Positions 23,191 to 35,695 of a DNA stretch of 64,000 bases are shown in pieces. Each line of letters begins with the position of its first letter. Positions within the stretch are counted from its first letter, which is position 1. The translations under genes were made by a program, and so were the position numbers. Origin of the DNA: Epiperipatus broadwayi (Eukaryota; Onychophora; Udeonychophora; Euonychophora; Peripatidae); contig JAQFVV010012394.1 of NCBI GenBank assembly GCA_028023455.1, positions 31,094,885 to 31,158,884 on the forward strand. The letters are read 5' to 3'. Under the pieces are notes generated by a model, which made no database searches, had not been told where the DNA came from, and saw only the letters and a list, made by a program, of their open reading frames with translations.

Positions 23191-24949
23191 TAAGTGTTTA
23201 GGGTGATTACTGTAAAAATGTACGTAGCCATGACTATCAGTTGGCTTCCTATTGTAACAGTCAGAATCGTCTATCTCGCTAACACACTGCAGAATTCAAA
23301 CCCCAAACATGAAACTGAACATTCTAGGAGGGGTTGCCTTCTAGATATACTAAGTTCGAATCTAAAGTCCAAATTCCATTGCGCCACCTACCTGATAATG
23401 CATCTGATGCTACTACTACTACTACTATAATCTTTTACCAGTGCCTGGTGGTCAGGGAGAAACAAAAGGCTCTATACTAAGATAAATTTGGGTTGCTAAT
23501 TTACATCTATGGATGTACAAAAGAAATGTAGAAAATAGATATATAGACTGAGACAGTGATAGCAATCAATAAAATAAAAGATCAAAATTAGTTTTAAATG
23601 ATTTCAAATATTTATTTATATAGAAATATATATATAAGCCAGTGTCTGCTTATATGAGACAGGGATGCGTATTAAATAAATGTTAGCATTACATTCCATA
23701 AAATTACAAAAGGAATTAAAGAAAATATATTCTATCCCTCAGGCTAATAGTATTATGATAATGTGCTTGAAAGAGATGGGAACATGTGTGAGGTGTTTTG
23801 AGTAATTATAAAAGTTTAATAAAATATTTGAAAAATTAAGTGTTATAGAATATTTATTGATTTCGAGAATAGCACGGACAAAAGCTTACTAAGTAATAAA
23901 GTGGGGATGTGATCAAGGCATTTATTTTATAATTATAATTAAAGCAGAAGGGAGGTCAGTATTGATAATAATGAATTTATTAAAGGATGGAGGGTGTGAC
24001 ACATTTAAGTCATGGATGCTTTGTAAAAATATATATAAAATAATGGGAAATATTTGGAATGACTATGGAGGGCATCTTGCCACTGACCTGTAGGAATGCA
24101 TTGTCATGGACAGCTGAAGCTTGGACTCATCCACAACTTAGCGGCTGGATGACGGCTGTGTCTAATTCCCAGGTGTGACATTTGAGTACACCCAAATCAA
24201 AAGGGAATGGACTTGGACATTTAAAATCCTTGGAAAGAAAAACAAAGCAGTCTCAACAATCAATTCATTTACCAGCAATACTAGACTAATGTATATAAAA
24301 CATACAAAATGGGTTTACTTGGATTAAGAAAATGCCCAATCAAATTCCCAGAAATTCATTTAAAAGGGTCCGCACCTTCTCGATGTTAATGACGAACTTT
24401 GAAATTAAAGTAGAATACAGCATTTAAAAATAGGAAAATGCATGCTTGCAGTTTGAAAAGAAAGTATAGATTTATTAATGCAATCATGCATTTGGGACAC
24501 ATTTAATCATTGACCTCACACATACTCTCATATTAGGTTAAAATCAATAAAATGTAGATTTTAAACTATTTGATTATTATATATATTAAAGAAGATTAGA
24601 ATAGCCCTGGAACGAGTGATTTGCAAGATAATAAAATTGGGAATTATTTATAAATTTAAAATATGCCTTAATATCGGCATCTTACTTTCAACAAAAGGAA
24701 TAATTCACTCGGTCAAAGACTATTCTGACACATCATCATAATAAAATAAAAGAAAGATTAATAAATAGAAAATATTAACTCAAGGATAGAGAGAAAAACT
24801 GTTGATTATATTAGAACACGTTAAAGGAATACATAATAAAGTCAAGTAAAATAAAAGAAAACAATTTAAAATAGCTATAGCATGTTAGTTATCACAGAGC
24901 TCTTGGGTTAATCTTTTACCAAATCTGTAATTTTTGATTATCGCCATTT
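23191..24949. other. Non-coding stretch with a GC-richer patch
   Basis: The segment at about 24,060-24,245 is clearly less AT-rich than its surroundings and may be an unrecognised SINE or host element. A (CTA)n run lies at 23,410-23,428. No gene recognised. Confidence 0.4.
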
Positions 24950-25030
24950 TACTGTGTATTTTTTTTCTTTCTGATCAAAACCAGTCCTCTGGTTGAAATA
25001 TAATATTATTTGGATTTATAAGTCTTTTTT
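24950..25030 (+). mobile_element. PLE-like 3' terminus, short
   Basis: CTTTCTGATCAAAACCAGTC and CTCTGGTTGAAATATAA match the termini at 15.0 and 21.7 kb. It is followed by a long AT repeat. Confidence 0.45.
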
Positions 25031-25066
25031 TTTTGTTTTTCTATGTATTTCCTTTGGTTAGTTTGT

Positions 25067-25091
25067 TATATATATATATATATATATATAT

Positions 25092-25128
<37 letters not shown>
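25067..25128. repeat. (AT)n microsatellite with one interruption
   Basis: Two TA tracts separated by ATCAT. Other AT tracts of note lie at about 30,836-30,899, 32,617-32,632, 40,404-40,427, 42,208-42,230 and 46,853-46,923. Confidence 0.9.
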
Positions 25129-25130
<2 letters not shown>

Positions 25131-27779
25131 GCAAAACTTACTAACAAAATATTGATGTTTTTAAATATTTATTATATGTCATTTTTAACTTTTTCTTTTT
25201 AAATTGCTTGTTTTTCTATTAAACTGTATATTTATTATAAAATCCAATATGGAAGATGCGACTGTTGTTAATTGTCCAAAAACAATTAAAGGGAGGTATT
25301 TTTTAATTAAAGTTTTACTTAAAATAAATGGGATTAAGTAGATTAAAGATTTTTTTTGTTGAAAACATGTTGACAAATTTATTTCTAATCTGGAAATAGA
25401 TTTGAATTTATTTTGGATGTTATCTAACAATTGCATCTTTCAAAAACAACTAACTAATTAATGATAAGCATTCCAGAAATACCTGCACAAGGGTATAAAT
25501 AATGGCTGGATTTTTAAAGCAGGATTAGATTAGCTACTATTGAGAGAAGTGATTGCTACTAGACTATGCTGTTTTGAAATCTCAAGATGATCTAGTAAAA
25601 GCTTTTCCTGACCCTTGTGGGTCATCTTCTGCGGCCATAATATTCTGCTACTCTAAAGTGAAGTAAAGGCCCAATGGAGAACTTTAAAAATGCTAATAGA
25701 GAAACTTGCTGTCACTAAGAAGAATTCATTTGGATCCTCAATTTGCCATTCATGAGCTGTACTTTGAAAAGAGACTTATTAAATTTGCACAAGGTAACTT
25801 TTATGCTACTATTTGAAAATGAATCTAGCCTCACTAATCTCAAATCCTGCTATCAAGATTCTAATGTATTGTTCAATTTTCTATCTTTTAAATTAATATG
25901 TAAATGTAATTTGCTCTTAAGTAATTTATTTTATTCAATTCTCTCTCATATGCTCTTAACTTTCTTTAACTTTGGTGCGTTAATTTATTTATATGTATTT
26001 ATTATTTGATTTATATATCTAATGTTGATATGCCAATTTCAAACAATCTGACAAGCTTAATTTATAAAAGTCTTTTCTGTCATTTTAACTGGACCTTCAT
26101 GAAGGGGTTATTAACGTTCCCTTTAAATATACATATATACTGCATTATAGATTAATATGTTCGCCAGATTGTTTTATGAATCAACATTTTAGGTTCGTTT
26201 TTGATATGAAAATCCAGAACTCAAACTAATTAATGCTCTGAAACATTTATTTTATAATTATTTATTAAATTCTGAAAGGGTGACTTATAATTTGTTTTCT
26301 ATATAGCTGCTAATCTTACTTCATTTTTCATACTCTTAAAATGTCAAATCTTGTATTAAAATATTTCAGTTATTGTAAAATCAACGATGATGGGATTGTT
26401 TTATTTTAGATAGCAGAAAAAGGGATGGGGGAAAATCTTAATGTTTCTTTTATTAAATAAAATCTTAACGTATTTGGGAAATTTTAATATTTTACTATTT
26501 TAGTTACTAAGTAAAATCTCTTTCTCTCTATATATATATATATTATAGCGGCATAGCATATTATTTATATAAATTATAGTATTCAAACAAGGGTCATTTA
26601 TTTTTAAAGCAGTAAAACTTTTCAATGTCATTAGTGTTGTTTATCATTCGTACTGCGTTTCTGACATATAGCCGATCTTCGTGAATATATATATATGTGT
26701 TTCTTAATCTGGGCATTGTGACAAGTTCAAGCCCATGGATTTCTTCTCATTCCATAGATAGTTGAGCTATCTGGAACCACATTTATTCCATATCACATGT
26801 CTCTGGTGGTGATTCTGTAAGTTTGGCACACACTATGCATATACACTTCGTAGATAAAAGGCCTCTTGCATCGGTTATACCAGCAAAAGTCTGGGCTGCA
26901 CCATGCCTATCCACTTTTCTCTAAGCACTACCCAAGAAGGGGGTGTGGGATTTCATTTTTCATCCGGAGGCATGACCTTTTCCTCTTAGTTATTTTTAGG
27001 CTATTATGTCAGCACCGCAAACTTATTTGTATTAGTATTTCTTTTGCTTCATGACCCAGTTTTAATGCTTTAATATAAAATTGCGCCCTGCTTGGGATAT
27101 ATATCAATGCCAAATATTAATAGCTAGATTAATTACTAATGTTATTTCAATATTATCAAACAATCTTGCCATCATAACCTATATCTATATTTAAGAGTAT
27201 CTATATGCCTTGGGAATAATAAAGCGTTCGTCTTACTATTGTTAAAATAATTTTTCATTAAATATTTTGTCATAGATTCAAATATAATCAAATGTTTTCA
27301 AATGTGTTCTATTTATTTTCATGACGGTAATGGCATGAGGATAATTTATCTTATGTGTATGGTGAATCTCTGAGTGCTCCCCTAAATAATGTTAGTCACC
27401 ATGTTTCAGAACCGTAGTCCAAAGCGTTAAAGGCAGTATTATGTAATTCTTTCCAATATTCGATTGGCATCTTAATATTGGACCCAAGCAAGATGTGTGT
27501 TTATTTGTAATATATTATTTAGCTAATAAAGAGCATATGAGAAATAATAGCGTGAATGACACTATGTAATTGCTTGCTCATTCATGCATACACTAATGTC
27601 TATAATTTATTTATAAATGTATAATAATTTGTCAGCATTTTAAAATATATTTTATTGTCTAACTTATTTGAGTAGTTCAAATTCCTTTTCTCCACTTCCA
27701 CATATTACAGCCATGCTTATCTATTATTTTAATATAGTCATAGTTAATAAATGTCTCATTGTTTTGCTCAGCTTTGCTA
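25129..27779. other. AT-rich non-coding stretch
   Basis: Open frames at 25,185-25,436 (minus), 25,743-26,009 and 26,866-27,054 (plus) have no recognisable domain. The part from about 26,690 to 27,060 is less AT-rich, but I can assign it to no family. Confidence 0.4.
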
Positions 27780-28254
27780 GTTGGCCGGATTAAGATTAAT
27801 TCTCTTGTGCCATCACTACTATGTTATTCATTAGGTATTTGATCTGGGGCTTAGAGAGTGGGTTTCAATCCAGGCTGGTCCCTGACCTAAATCTTGGGCT
27901 TGATTGGGTTTAAAGTACATTTTGTGAGTTCCAGCTCATGTTAAATGGATAAACATGTTTTGACCGGCACAATTAATTACGTTATATATTAATGGAATAA
28001 TATATTAATTATTGATATACATTATTTTACTCACAATTTCTATAAAAATATAAAAATTTTCAATTTTTTAATACAGAAACATCTAATGAACAATCAACTT
28101 ATCATCTACAGGGCATATGTTTTTGTCAAAGAAATTTGAAGTCATCAGCTGCTCAAAAACATTTGGAATCATATCAAGCATAGCAATTCAATTTTTATTA
28201 TAAACAAAGACTGAACTCTATACTTAAGTGTGTTGAGATGACTAAAGTACTCAC

Positions 28255-29392
28255 TAAACATAAGAGCTTTTTACAACTGTTAGTAATAGCACACATGTTA
28301 GTATATGCACAACATTTCAAAAGATATTATTCTCCCCTCTTCTTCAGGTGTTGCTGACTTAACTAGTGACAATGCTAGCATGGAAATCAAACTTGGACCC
28401 TTATATCTTTGAGTACTGAATTTTAACATAACACTGTAACCTACTAAACCATCCTGATAAAGGCAACAATCAGTAGAAATTTCATAAACTTATCTATGAG
28501 GTTCTGCATGAGAATTGAATTTGAATCCTTATATTCTTGAGTACTGAATTTTAACATAACACTTTAACCAACTGAACCATCCTGCCAAAGGTAACAGTCA
28601 GTAGAAATTTCATAAACTTATCTATAAAATTCCTACTGATTTCTCCACCTTCTTCTAAGAGCAAAGTTGATTAGTGGTTTCCATACACTATGTTTAGTTG
28701 CACTAGGTTGACTTATGGGATTGTTTGCTATTATCATGTGAACAACTTTAAATTTTCTTCTTTATACCTTTTCTTCTCTATCCAATATTTTTGTATTTTT
28801 CCAATTGAGCGTATGTTTCTTGGTACAGCGATGGTCTGCTACATCTGTTTTCTCTTTTCTAATCATCAGTTTGTATTCTTGCAAGTGCTTTTCAATGAAA
28901 CAATTTGTCTCACCAATATACATTCTTCCACATTAATATGGTATTTCATAGATGCAGTTTTTTTTCCTTTCACCATTTCATGTTTAGCTTTGTAAATGTT
29001 AGAATTCCTTGAAAAAGTTGTTCTGATGTTATACTTATTGCAGATTTTTCTTAATTTCTGTGCTATCTTTGGTATATATGGGTACCCTACAGTACCAATA
29101 ATTATTTTTTCTTTTGGTGGTTCTTCTTGTTTTCTATTTAAGATTTTTTTAATAACAGTTGATGGATAAATGTTTTTCCAAAGAGTTTGTTCTTTATATA
29201 TCTTTTCTTTTTCCAAATCACTGGTTTCTGAACAAACACCTTTTGATCTGTCTCACAGTGTTAGTATAACTCCAAGTTTTATGTTTCTGGTGTGATTGTA
29301 TATATAGGCTAAATATTTTTCTGTATATGTGGGTTTTTGGTAAACTGCAGTTTTGATTTTGCCATGAAGGAGTCTTGTCACAAATAAATTCA
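28255..29392 (-). pseudogene. Penelope-like element, left half of a head-to-head pair
   Basis: Reading leftwards from about 29,390: an RT C-terminal segment with FVTRLLHGKIKTAVYQKPTY (typical of the PLE RT thumb region). Then, in a second frame (29,216-28,866), an EQTLWKNIYPSTVIKKIL segment, GYPYIPKIAQKLRKICNKYN (the conserved PLE linker), and the start of a GIY-YIG domain (YHINVEECILVRQIVSL), which is cut short. Then comes a 3' region with two tandem tRNA-like units and the terminus ending GAAATGTTGTGCATATACTA. Frameshifts and stops make it non-functional. RT catalytic motifs are absent because the copy is 5'-truncated. Confidence 0.8.
28365..28620 (-). repeat. Two tandem ~128-bp tRNA-like units in a PLE 3' region
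   Basis: On the minus strand each unit has an A-box-like GATGGTTCAGTTGGTTAAAG (or GATGGTTTAGTAGGTTACAG), a shared TGTTATGTTAAAATTCAGTA block, a B-box position (AGGATTCAAATTCAATTCTC or GGGTCCAAGTTTGATTTCC), then GATAAGTTTATGAAATTTCT in the unit boundary. The plus-strand partner at 30.15 kb has one decayed unit. Confidence 0.7.
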
Positions 29393-29404
29393 CAACAGAA
29401 TAAG

Positions 29405-30365
29405 AACAAAAATTGGCATTTTTAGACATTCTTGTGACAAGACTCACTCAGGCAAAAATCAAAACTACAGTTTACCAAAAACCCACATATACAGAAAAAT
29501 ACTTAGCCTATACATCCAATCACACCAGAAAGAGCAAACATAACAAAAGAAGTTTGTTCAGAAGCCAGCGATTTGGAAAAAGAAAACATCTACATAGAAC
29601 AAACTCTTATGAAAAATGGTTATCCATTAGCTGTTATTAAAAAAATCTTAAATAGAGAACAAAAAGTACCATCAAAAGAAAAAAAACAATTATTGGTACT
29701 GTAGTTTACCAATAGTTTTCCAGAGACATATTACACTTCAAGGAATTCTAACATCTACAAAGCCTAAACTTGAAATGCTAAAAAGAAAAAAACTGCATCT
29801 ATGAAATCCCATGTGATTGTCGAAGAATGTATATTAGTGACACCAGTTGTCCCATGAAAATAGCTTGCAATAACACAAACTGATTATTAGAATAGAGAAA
29901 ACAGATGTGCTTCCACAGACCACTGTGCACTAATGAATATATGTTCAATTGGAAAAATACAAAAATATTGAATAGAGAAGAAAAGGTACAAAGAAAAAAA
30001 TTTAAAGAACCTTCTCACATGACAATGGCAAACAATCCCATAAGTCAACCTAGGGTTACAATACATAATGTATGGGAACCACTAATCAACTTTGGTCTTA
30101 GAAAAAGGTGGAGAAATCGGGAGGTACCTCAAAGATAAGTATATGAACTTTTTACTGATGGCTCAGTTGTTAAGTATCCATGTTTCATTCCCATACTAGT
30201 ACTGTCATTTGTCAGGCCAGCAACACCTGAAGAAGAGGGGAGAATAACACCTCTCGAAATGTTGTGCATATACTAACCTGTTTGATATGCTATTTCTAAC
30301 AATTGAATGTATTTGAAATTTAAATAAAGTTAAATTTTTCTAAAGACATTCAATACTCATATTAG
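29405..30365 (+). pseudogene. Penelope-like element, right half of a head-to-head pair
   Basis: Begins with LAFLDILVTRLTQAKIKTTV (29,413 onward) and VYQKPTYTEKYLAYTSNHTR, the same part of the PLE RT as the minus-strand partner. A frame shift follows, then EQTLMKNGYPLAVIKKILNR, and a decayed linker and GIY-YIG region with many breaks. A frame at 29,905-30,138 covers the late endonuclease region but is hard to align. The 3' end holds GATGGCTCAGTTGTTAAGTA, AGCAACACCTGAAGAAGAGG, CACCTCTCGAAATGTTGTGC and a tail ending TTAAATTTTTCTAAA, a mirror image of the left partner. Confidence 0.75.
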
Positions 30366-30830
30366 ATGATGGAAATAGTCCAACATATAAATACATCTTG
30401 GATTTTTATGGAAAAATCACCAAATTTTTTTTAATGATAAAGATAGTCTTAGTATTTAGATTAGATAGCCTTCCATACATGTAACATGAAATAAAAAACT
30501 CTACAAGTAATTGAATTGTTAATTTTATTATATATTTTTTAGTTATCAACACTATGTAAAGTTTTACATATGATGTTTTTTGTAACCACTAGAAAATAGA
30601 AAACAAGACTTTGTTTACATCATGTAACTGTGAAAATATTAAATATTCAATTGTTTCTTACTTTATACTCAATCTCAATATTATTATTCTATAAGACCTA
30701 ACAGTTCTTCATTAAAACTTTATCCTTGAGAGTAATGAATGGTATTTTGTCAAAGTATATGGAATTTAATAAATAAAATAATACATAAATTAACACAAGA
30801 GAGACTTCATTTACATCATATAACCATGAA

Positions 30831-30835
<5 letters not shown>

Positions 30836-30900
<65 letters not shown>
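30836..30900. repeat. (AT)n microsatellite
   Basis: About 64 bp of alternating A and T with one slip. The open frame across it is a by-product. Confidence 0.9.
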
Positions 30901-30902
<2 letters not shown>

Positions 30903-32385
30903 AACTATATGTTGTAACCGAACTCAAACAACCCCTTTATTACTTTGGTTGTAACAATTTCCTGATGAGCATGTTGCAGGAAGGAACTATCGATTGGCAT
31001 TCTCCAATGCAGATGTTACCCCCCCCTACAACAATATTTGCTGCTCATCAGAGGATCTTAGCATCATAGAAACTGGAAGCATCTAGACATTTCTGTGTTT
31101 GGTTTTCCAAACGGTGCCATTAGAATTCCATCTCACTAGAATCTGACTTATCTAGATCTAGTTATGCCAGACGTAGATCAGAAGGCATGAAATTCTCATG
31201 AACAAATGCAATGAATGATAAGTGATGCTAAAAAGATAGAACTGAACAACTGGATAACTAAAATTAAACTTAAGTAACAACAATTTTATTCTAACAACAA
31301 TTCATTTGCAAGTCCTTCCAATAAAGTTCAGTCATATCCATGTGAAGATTTATTTTCAATTCACTTATGAGAAGAGGTTTAGAAGCAGTTTATTTAACAA
31401 TATTTCATTTTCAAGTCCATGCATATCCATGTGAAGATTTATTTTCAGTTCACTTATGAGAAGAGGTTTAGAAGCACTTTATTTATCAATAATCCATTTA
31501 CAAGTCCTTCTAATAAAGTATATGCAGTTAAACATTTATGATTTATACAGCATTTTATTATTTTGAGAATTATTACCAGTAGGTAAACATGTAATCTCAG
31601 CAATTCTAGGTTTGTAGAGCATTTATAATTTAACCAAGTATAGATGTATATTCATACACATAAATTTTATTATTTTATTTAGATATAAGTAATATGCAGT
31701 TAAGCATTTATGATTTATACAGCATTTCATTATTTTAACATAAATATTTATTTGGTCTGCTACAGATGTATATTTTTATATATAAGTTCATCAGTGGTTT
31801 TATTTATAATCTTAATTTAATTATTCCGATATATAGCTCAGATATTTATTTTTCAGTTAACATAGATAGATAAGTTTATTATCATCATTTCCATGTTGGT
31901 AGAGCATTTGAAATATAGAACACAATTAACGTTTTCATATTTCTCCATTAATTTTTTTATTATAAATTTTTGTTATATAATTAATAATTGAATTATTATT
32001 ATTTTTAATTCTTATCTTTTTACTTGTTGTTCTCTTTCAATAACAATGAGGCTTGATGAATGGCACTGTAGACTGAGGCTGGAGCTTACTTCATGATCGT
32101 GGATACAGAGAAAAAGGTGGGCTAACCACCCATGTTAAATTGTTTCTTCATGGTTAAGTTTTGATTTTTCTGTCTTGCCTTACTTAATAAAAATGATAAA
32201 AAACAAACACTGTCTGATAATCCAAATTTTCCAGCTTATTTATACTTTCTCTGCTTGATTTCCTCTCTTGTTTATTCAATACAATTGATAGAAAAAACTA
32301 CTTTCTCTTCCCTTAATCTGAATTTTCCAGTCTATTTATACTCTCTCTGCTTATCAGAATGGATTCACTTTACATGATGCTTGCT
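30901..32385. other. Non-coding stretch with local duplications
   Basis: A ~90-bp unit containing TATCCATGTGAAGATTTATT, then CACTTATGAGAAGAGGTTTA, occurs at about 31,334 and again at 31,424. A second pair, TATGCAGTTAAACATTTATG and TATGCAGTTAAGCATTTATG, lies at about 31,512 and 31,694, both followed by ATTTATACAGCATTT. A C8 run is at about 31,020. No gene recognised. Confidence 0.55.
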
Positions 32386-32568
32386 TCAATTGGTGTTGGT
32401 GTATGTTTTCGTCCACGCTCGTGCCATTTCCTCCAGCTCATTAGCTAATCTTTTTGGTGGTAAAAGACCATTTTCAATTATCTGGCTATGTGTTTTCAAA
32501 TTCCAATTAATTTTAAATTTCCTTGCCTGGAGCATTGGCTTAACACCTAAGTTATTTTGCCTTACAAA
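32386..32568 (-). pseudogene. Unrecognised coding relic, C-terminal 60 codons
   Basis: The minus strand is open for about 60 codons between two stops. Its composition is far more protein-like than the surrounding frames: it includes LGVKPMLQARKFKINW, NGLLPPKRLANELEEMARAW and ends TKTYTNTN before a stop. The helix-like LANELEEMARAW with Pro-Pro before it looks like the end of a structured domain. I recognise no family. It may be the end of a transposase or gag gene, or a last exon. The AT-dense flanks show no clear continuation, so the copy is partial. Confidence 0.35.
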
Positions 32569-32989
32569 TTATTTTCTGAAATACAAAATAAGCTTATCCT
32601 TTTTTTTTAATGTTTATATATATATATATATATTTCTTTTTTTTACTTTATTGTTTTTCTTTTTTTTGGATTGATGAATTTTAATAAAGAAAGATTTATA
32701 CTTTTTTTTTAAATTGCAGATTTAAACGTATTTGTTGTCTTTTTTTCTTTTTAATTTGACAAAATTATCTTTCTTTTTTTCATTGCTGTCAATTTTCATG
32801 ATTCCTTTGTTTCTTTAAATTTTTAGTTTTCCTTAACCATTATTAAGTCTTTTCTTTTCTTTTTTAACAACAAATCATGCTAGTCTTTTTAATTGGGAGG
32901 GGAGGATCTTTTGAATATATACATGGAACAGTATATCTGTTTCATTACCCCCCACCAAATTTTGGGATGAAATTGCCTGGAATAAACAA

Positions 32990-33540
32990 ATTAGCACAAT
33001 ATATCAATACAGTAAATCAACAGTCAATCTGGTGACTGGATTGAAAATGGTTCTTCTGTAGACTAGGCTAACTATTGAGCCTTTGCCAGCTTGGGCAATT
33101 ATTTAAACATAATTTGGATGCACCAGCTTAGTGCCTATCCATTAGAATACACAATAATCAGAAATCAAAACAATAATGCTGGGACATTTAAAATATGCTG
33201 ATCATCATCAATGCTCTGGCCATTTAAGTACCATTAATGTACTGGCCAACTATAACTTAACTTTTAATAAGACTAAAGTAAAATAAAAGATAATAGTGCA
33301 TGGGATTTAAAGAATATCCTCTTTTGTGCCAACCAGGATAATGATTGATCATCTCCGGATGCCCCAACACACTAAATACACATCCCCATTTATATGTTCA
33401 TCCTGTGCATGAATGTATCTCAGAGAACATAAGCTCTATTACTGTATGTGAACAAGAGATGATGGAAACAATTTTAACAATTAAGTAAGTTTACTAATAA
33501 CAATAAAAATGGTATTTAAGGTCTTATAGGTTAAGGGTTC
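32990..33540 (-). mobile_element. LTR fragment, third copy of the 52/58-kb LTR
   Basis: Shares with those LTRs, in the same order: TTCTGTAGACTAGGCTAACT, TTGCCAGCTTGGG, AATTTGGATGCA, AATGCTGGGACAT, CATGCTGATCATC-like, TGTACTGGCCAACTATAA, and AGAATATCCTCTTTTGTGCC. It covers only about 0.5 kb of a ~2.1-kb LTR and has neither boundary. Strand is given by analogy with the element at 52-60 kb. Confidence 0.7.
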
Positions 33541-35040
33541 TGATTTTGATATAATACACAATAATAAAGTCATCACTCTGTAATTTACAAGATTACAAAA
33601 TTCAAATTATTACATTAACTGCATTATTTCTTAATGGGTATCTATAAACGCATACATATATCCATACACAGACGTGCGTTTTATAACATAGGATGAAGAC
33701 ATTTCAATTAAACATAAAATAATTATTGCATTTGTGACTTACATAATTACTAGTCAAAATTCAAATTGTTACATGGGTTTACCTACATGTGTGCACAGAC
33801 ATGCGATTTATAATATACAATTATATATACAACTAAAGTCATTACATTGATTTACAATATTTATGTATTATGCTAATTTGTTTATTCCCTTCAATGATGA
33901 TGATGGAAGGTTATTTCTCTCGAGTATTTACTTATACTTACTTTACTTTATAATGCTGGTTGATAGTTATTTTAGTTGCTGGCTTATCTCTCAATGATCT
34001 CTCAGAGATTTTTTTAATCTCATGCTCTTATTAAATATTTTATACTTATATACACTGATTTTTCATCAACCCAGATTCATTCATATTTTCACCACTGTCA
34101 TCCACCCCATTCCGTTACAATATATATATTAAATAAGGAGTCTTACAAGCTATAGATATAAATACCATATCTGAATTTATCCATATATGATTCATAGTTA
34201 AAACATATCAACAATTTAGTTGGGTTGCCTCAGCTATAAACTGCATAATGAATGTTATAAAAGACAATGTAGAGACACTGTAAACATAGTTTTTTTAAAT
34301 CTGTTATCATTCAATTCTTACTTTTATATAATTTATATTTTCTGTTCTTGTTTTTTATTTGCTGAATTTCTAATTTTGTTACATATTAATGTTTACTGTC
34401 TTTCCATAATGTAATATTCACTGACCAATTGAGGACCAATGCAAACCAGCTAAAATATTGGTACATTGGGACTACAAAATGTACACATATGAACTGGGAT
34501 ATCTTCCCCCACACACACTTTTAAATGAAAAGAGAAATAAATCTTAACCTTTTAACCGCTAATTATATTATTGGTTGTATGAGGTAAAAATCAAATCTTT
34601 TAATTGGCCAACTCACAAACTGAAGACAAAGCCTATTGTTAAAACATATTCGCCTATAATATTAAATTCAACTCAGATACGTTTATAAAAAGTATATTAT
34701 TAATTTTTCAGGTTATGAAGAGAACGAAAGTTCTTTCAAAAATAAATTGCTATTTATTTATTCTAAAATATTCAATTTCGGCAACATAAAAGCTATAATA
34801 TAAACAAAAAGATCGACTTTTATGTTATAGAAAAGTAAATATTTCTTTTTACTACAGATTCAATATTTTTACAAAAATCTTTATTTTTCGAAAATAATTT
34901 TGTTTTTTTAGTTTATTTTTTAAAAATTATTTTTAATTTGTCAAATTATCCTTTTTTTAATACTTAAATCACATTCGAAATGAAAATCTCAGCGTTTATC
35001 TTTATTTTCTTTGATCAGGCGGTTTCTTTGTTTTTTCCAG
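33541..35040. other. AT-rich non-coding stretch
   Basis: No gene or recognisable repeat seen. Confidence 0.5.
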
Positions 35041-35232
35041 CCAATCAGAATGTCTTTGTCGGCTGAGAACTGGCTGAGAGCCAATCACCAATAAGCTTCT
35101 TTCTTTGTTTAGCTTTAAATGCAGTTTTTTTTTTTTTTTTACTTGTAAAAGAATTTGGAAGAGGGCACCATCTTATAGAGCTTTTAAAAACCTATTTAAA
35201 AACATATTGAACGAATATTTTCGTATAAAAAC
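35041..35232 (+). promoter_or_regulatory. Possible promoter: two CCAAT boxes and a TATA-like box
   Basis: CCAATCAGA at 35,041-35,049 and CCAATCACC at 35,081-35,089 share orientation and lie exactly 40 bp apart, close to four helical turns, as in promoters bound by NF-Y. The DNA around them is less AT-rich than the flanks. TATAAAA occurs at 35,224-35,230, and a TGATGTCA (CRE-like) motif lies at about 35,248. No clear coding exon follows: the 61-codon frame at 35,105-35,290 starts upstream of the TATA-like box. Short motifs occur by chance, so this is tentative. Confidence 0.25.
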
Positions 35233-35499
35233 TCGCAGAGTTAGAGTGATGTCAGATGTCTATGAGGCGGGAAAAGGGTTAATACAGTGACTATTCAATT
35301 TGTATTCATAAAATTATGAAATAATAAAAAATGAATGTAACTGTGTTAATCTTGAAAGATGACAAATAATAATATGTTTATAAACTATAATAAAATGAGA
35401 AGAGTAAAAATATTTGCCCTTCATTTATATAAAGGGAGAACTAAACAACTTAATGATATATTTGTTTTTATTATGTATATTTTTTTTATTGTGAATAAA

Positions 35500-35695
35500 T
35501 AAGGGTTATTGATGAAAGACTTAAAAGATTGAAGTGGAGTTGGCCTGTATATATTGCTAAAAGTCATAATAAATGGATAGTTGAAATCTTAAACTGAATT
35601 ACAAGAGATTGTCAAAGATCTAGAAAAAGACCACCTTGAGATGGATGGATCAATAATGGTTGAAAATGGTAATTATGATGATAAACATAAACCAA
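35500..35695 (+). pseudogene. RTE LINE C-terminal fragment
   Basis: Plus-strand translation gives RLKRLKWSWPVYIAKSHNKW then EILN and TRDCQRSRKRPP. This is the conserved end of the RTE protein, where the 47-kb element has IKRLKWSWAGHIARRDDSRW. It ends with GATGGATGGATCAATAATGG and a GAT-rich tail. It is a 5'-truncated copy with stops. Confidence 0.7.

Noticed and set aside
30961-31070. CTGATGAGC and its complement as further hammerhead cores
   Set aside because: No GAAA at a suitable distance and no stem II; the motif alone is common.
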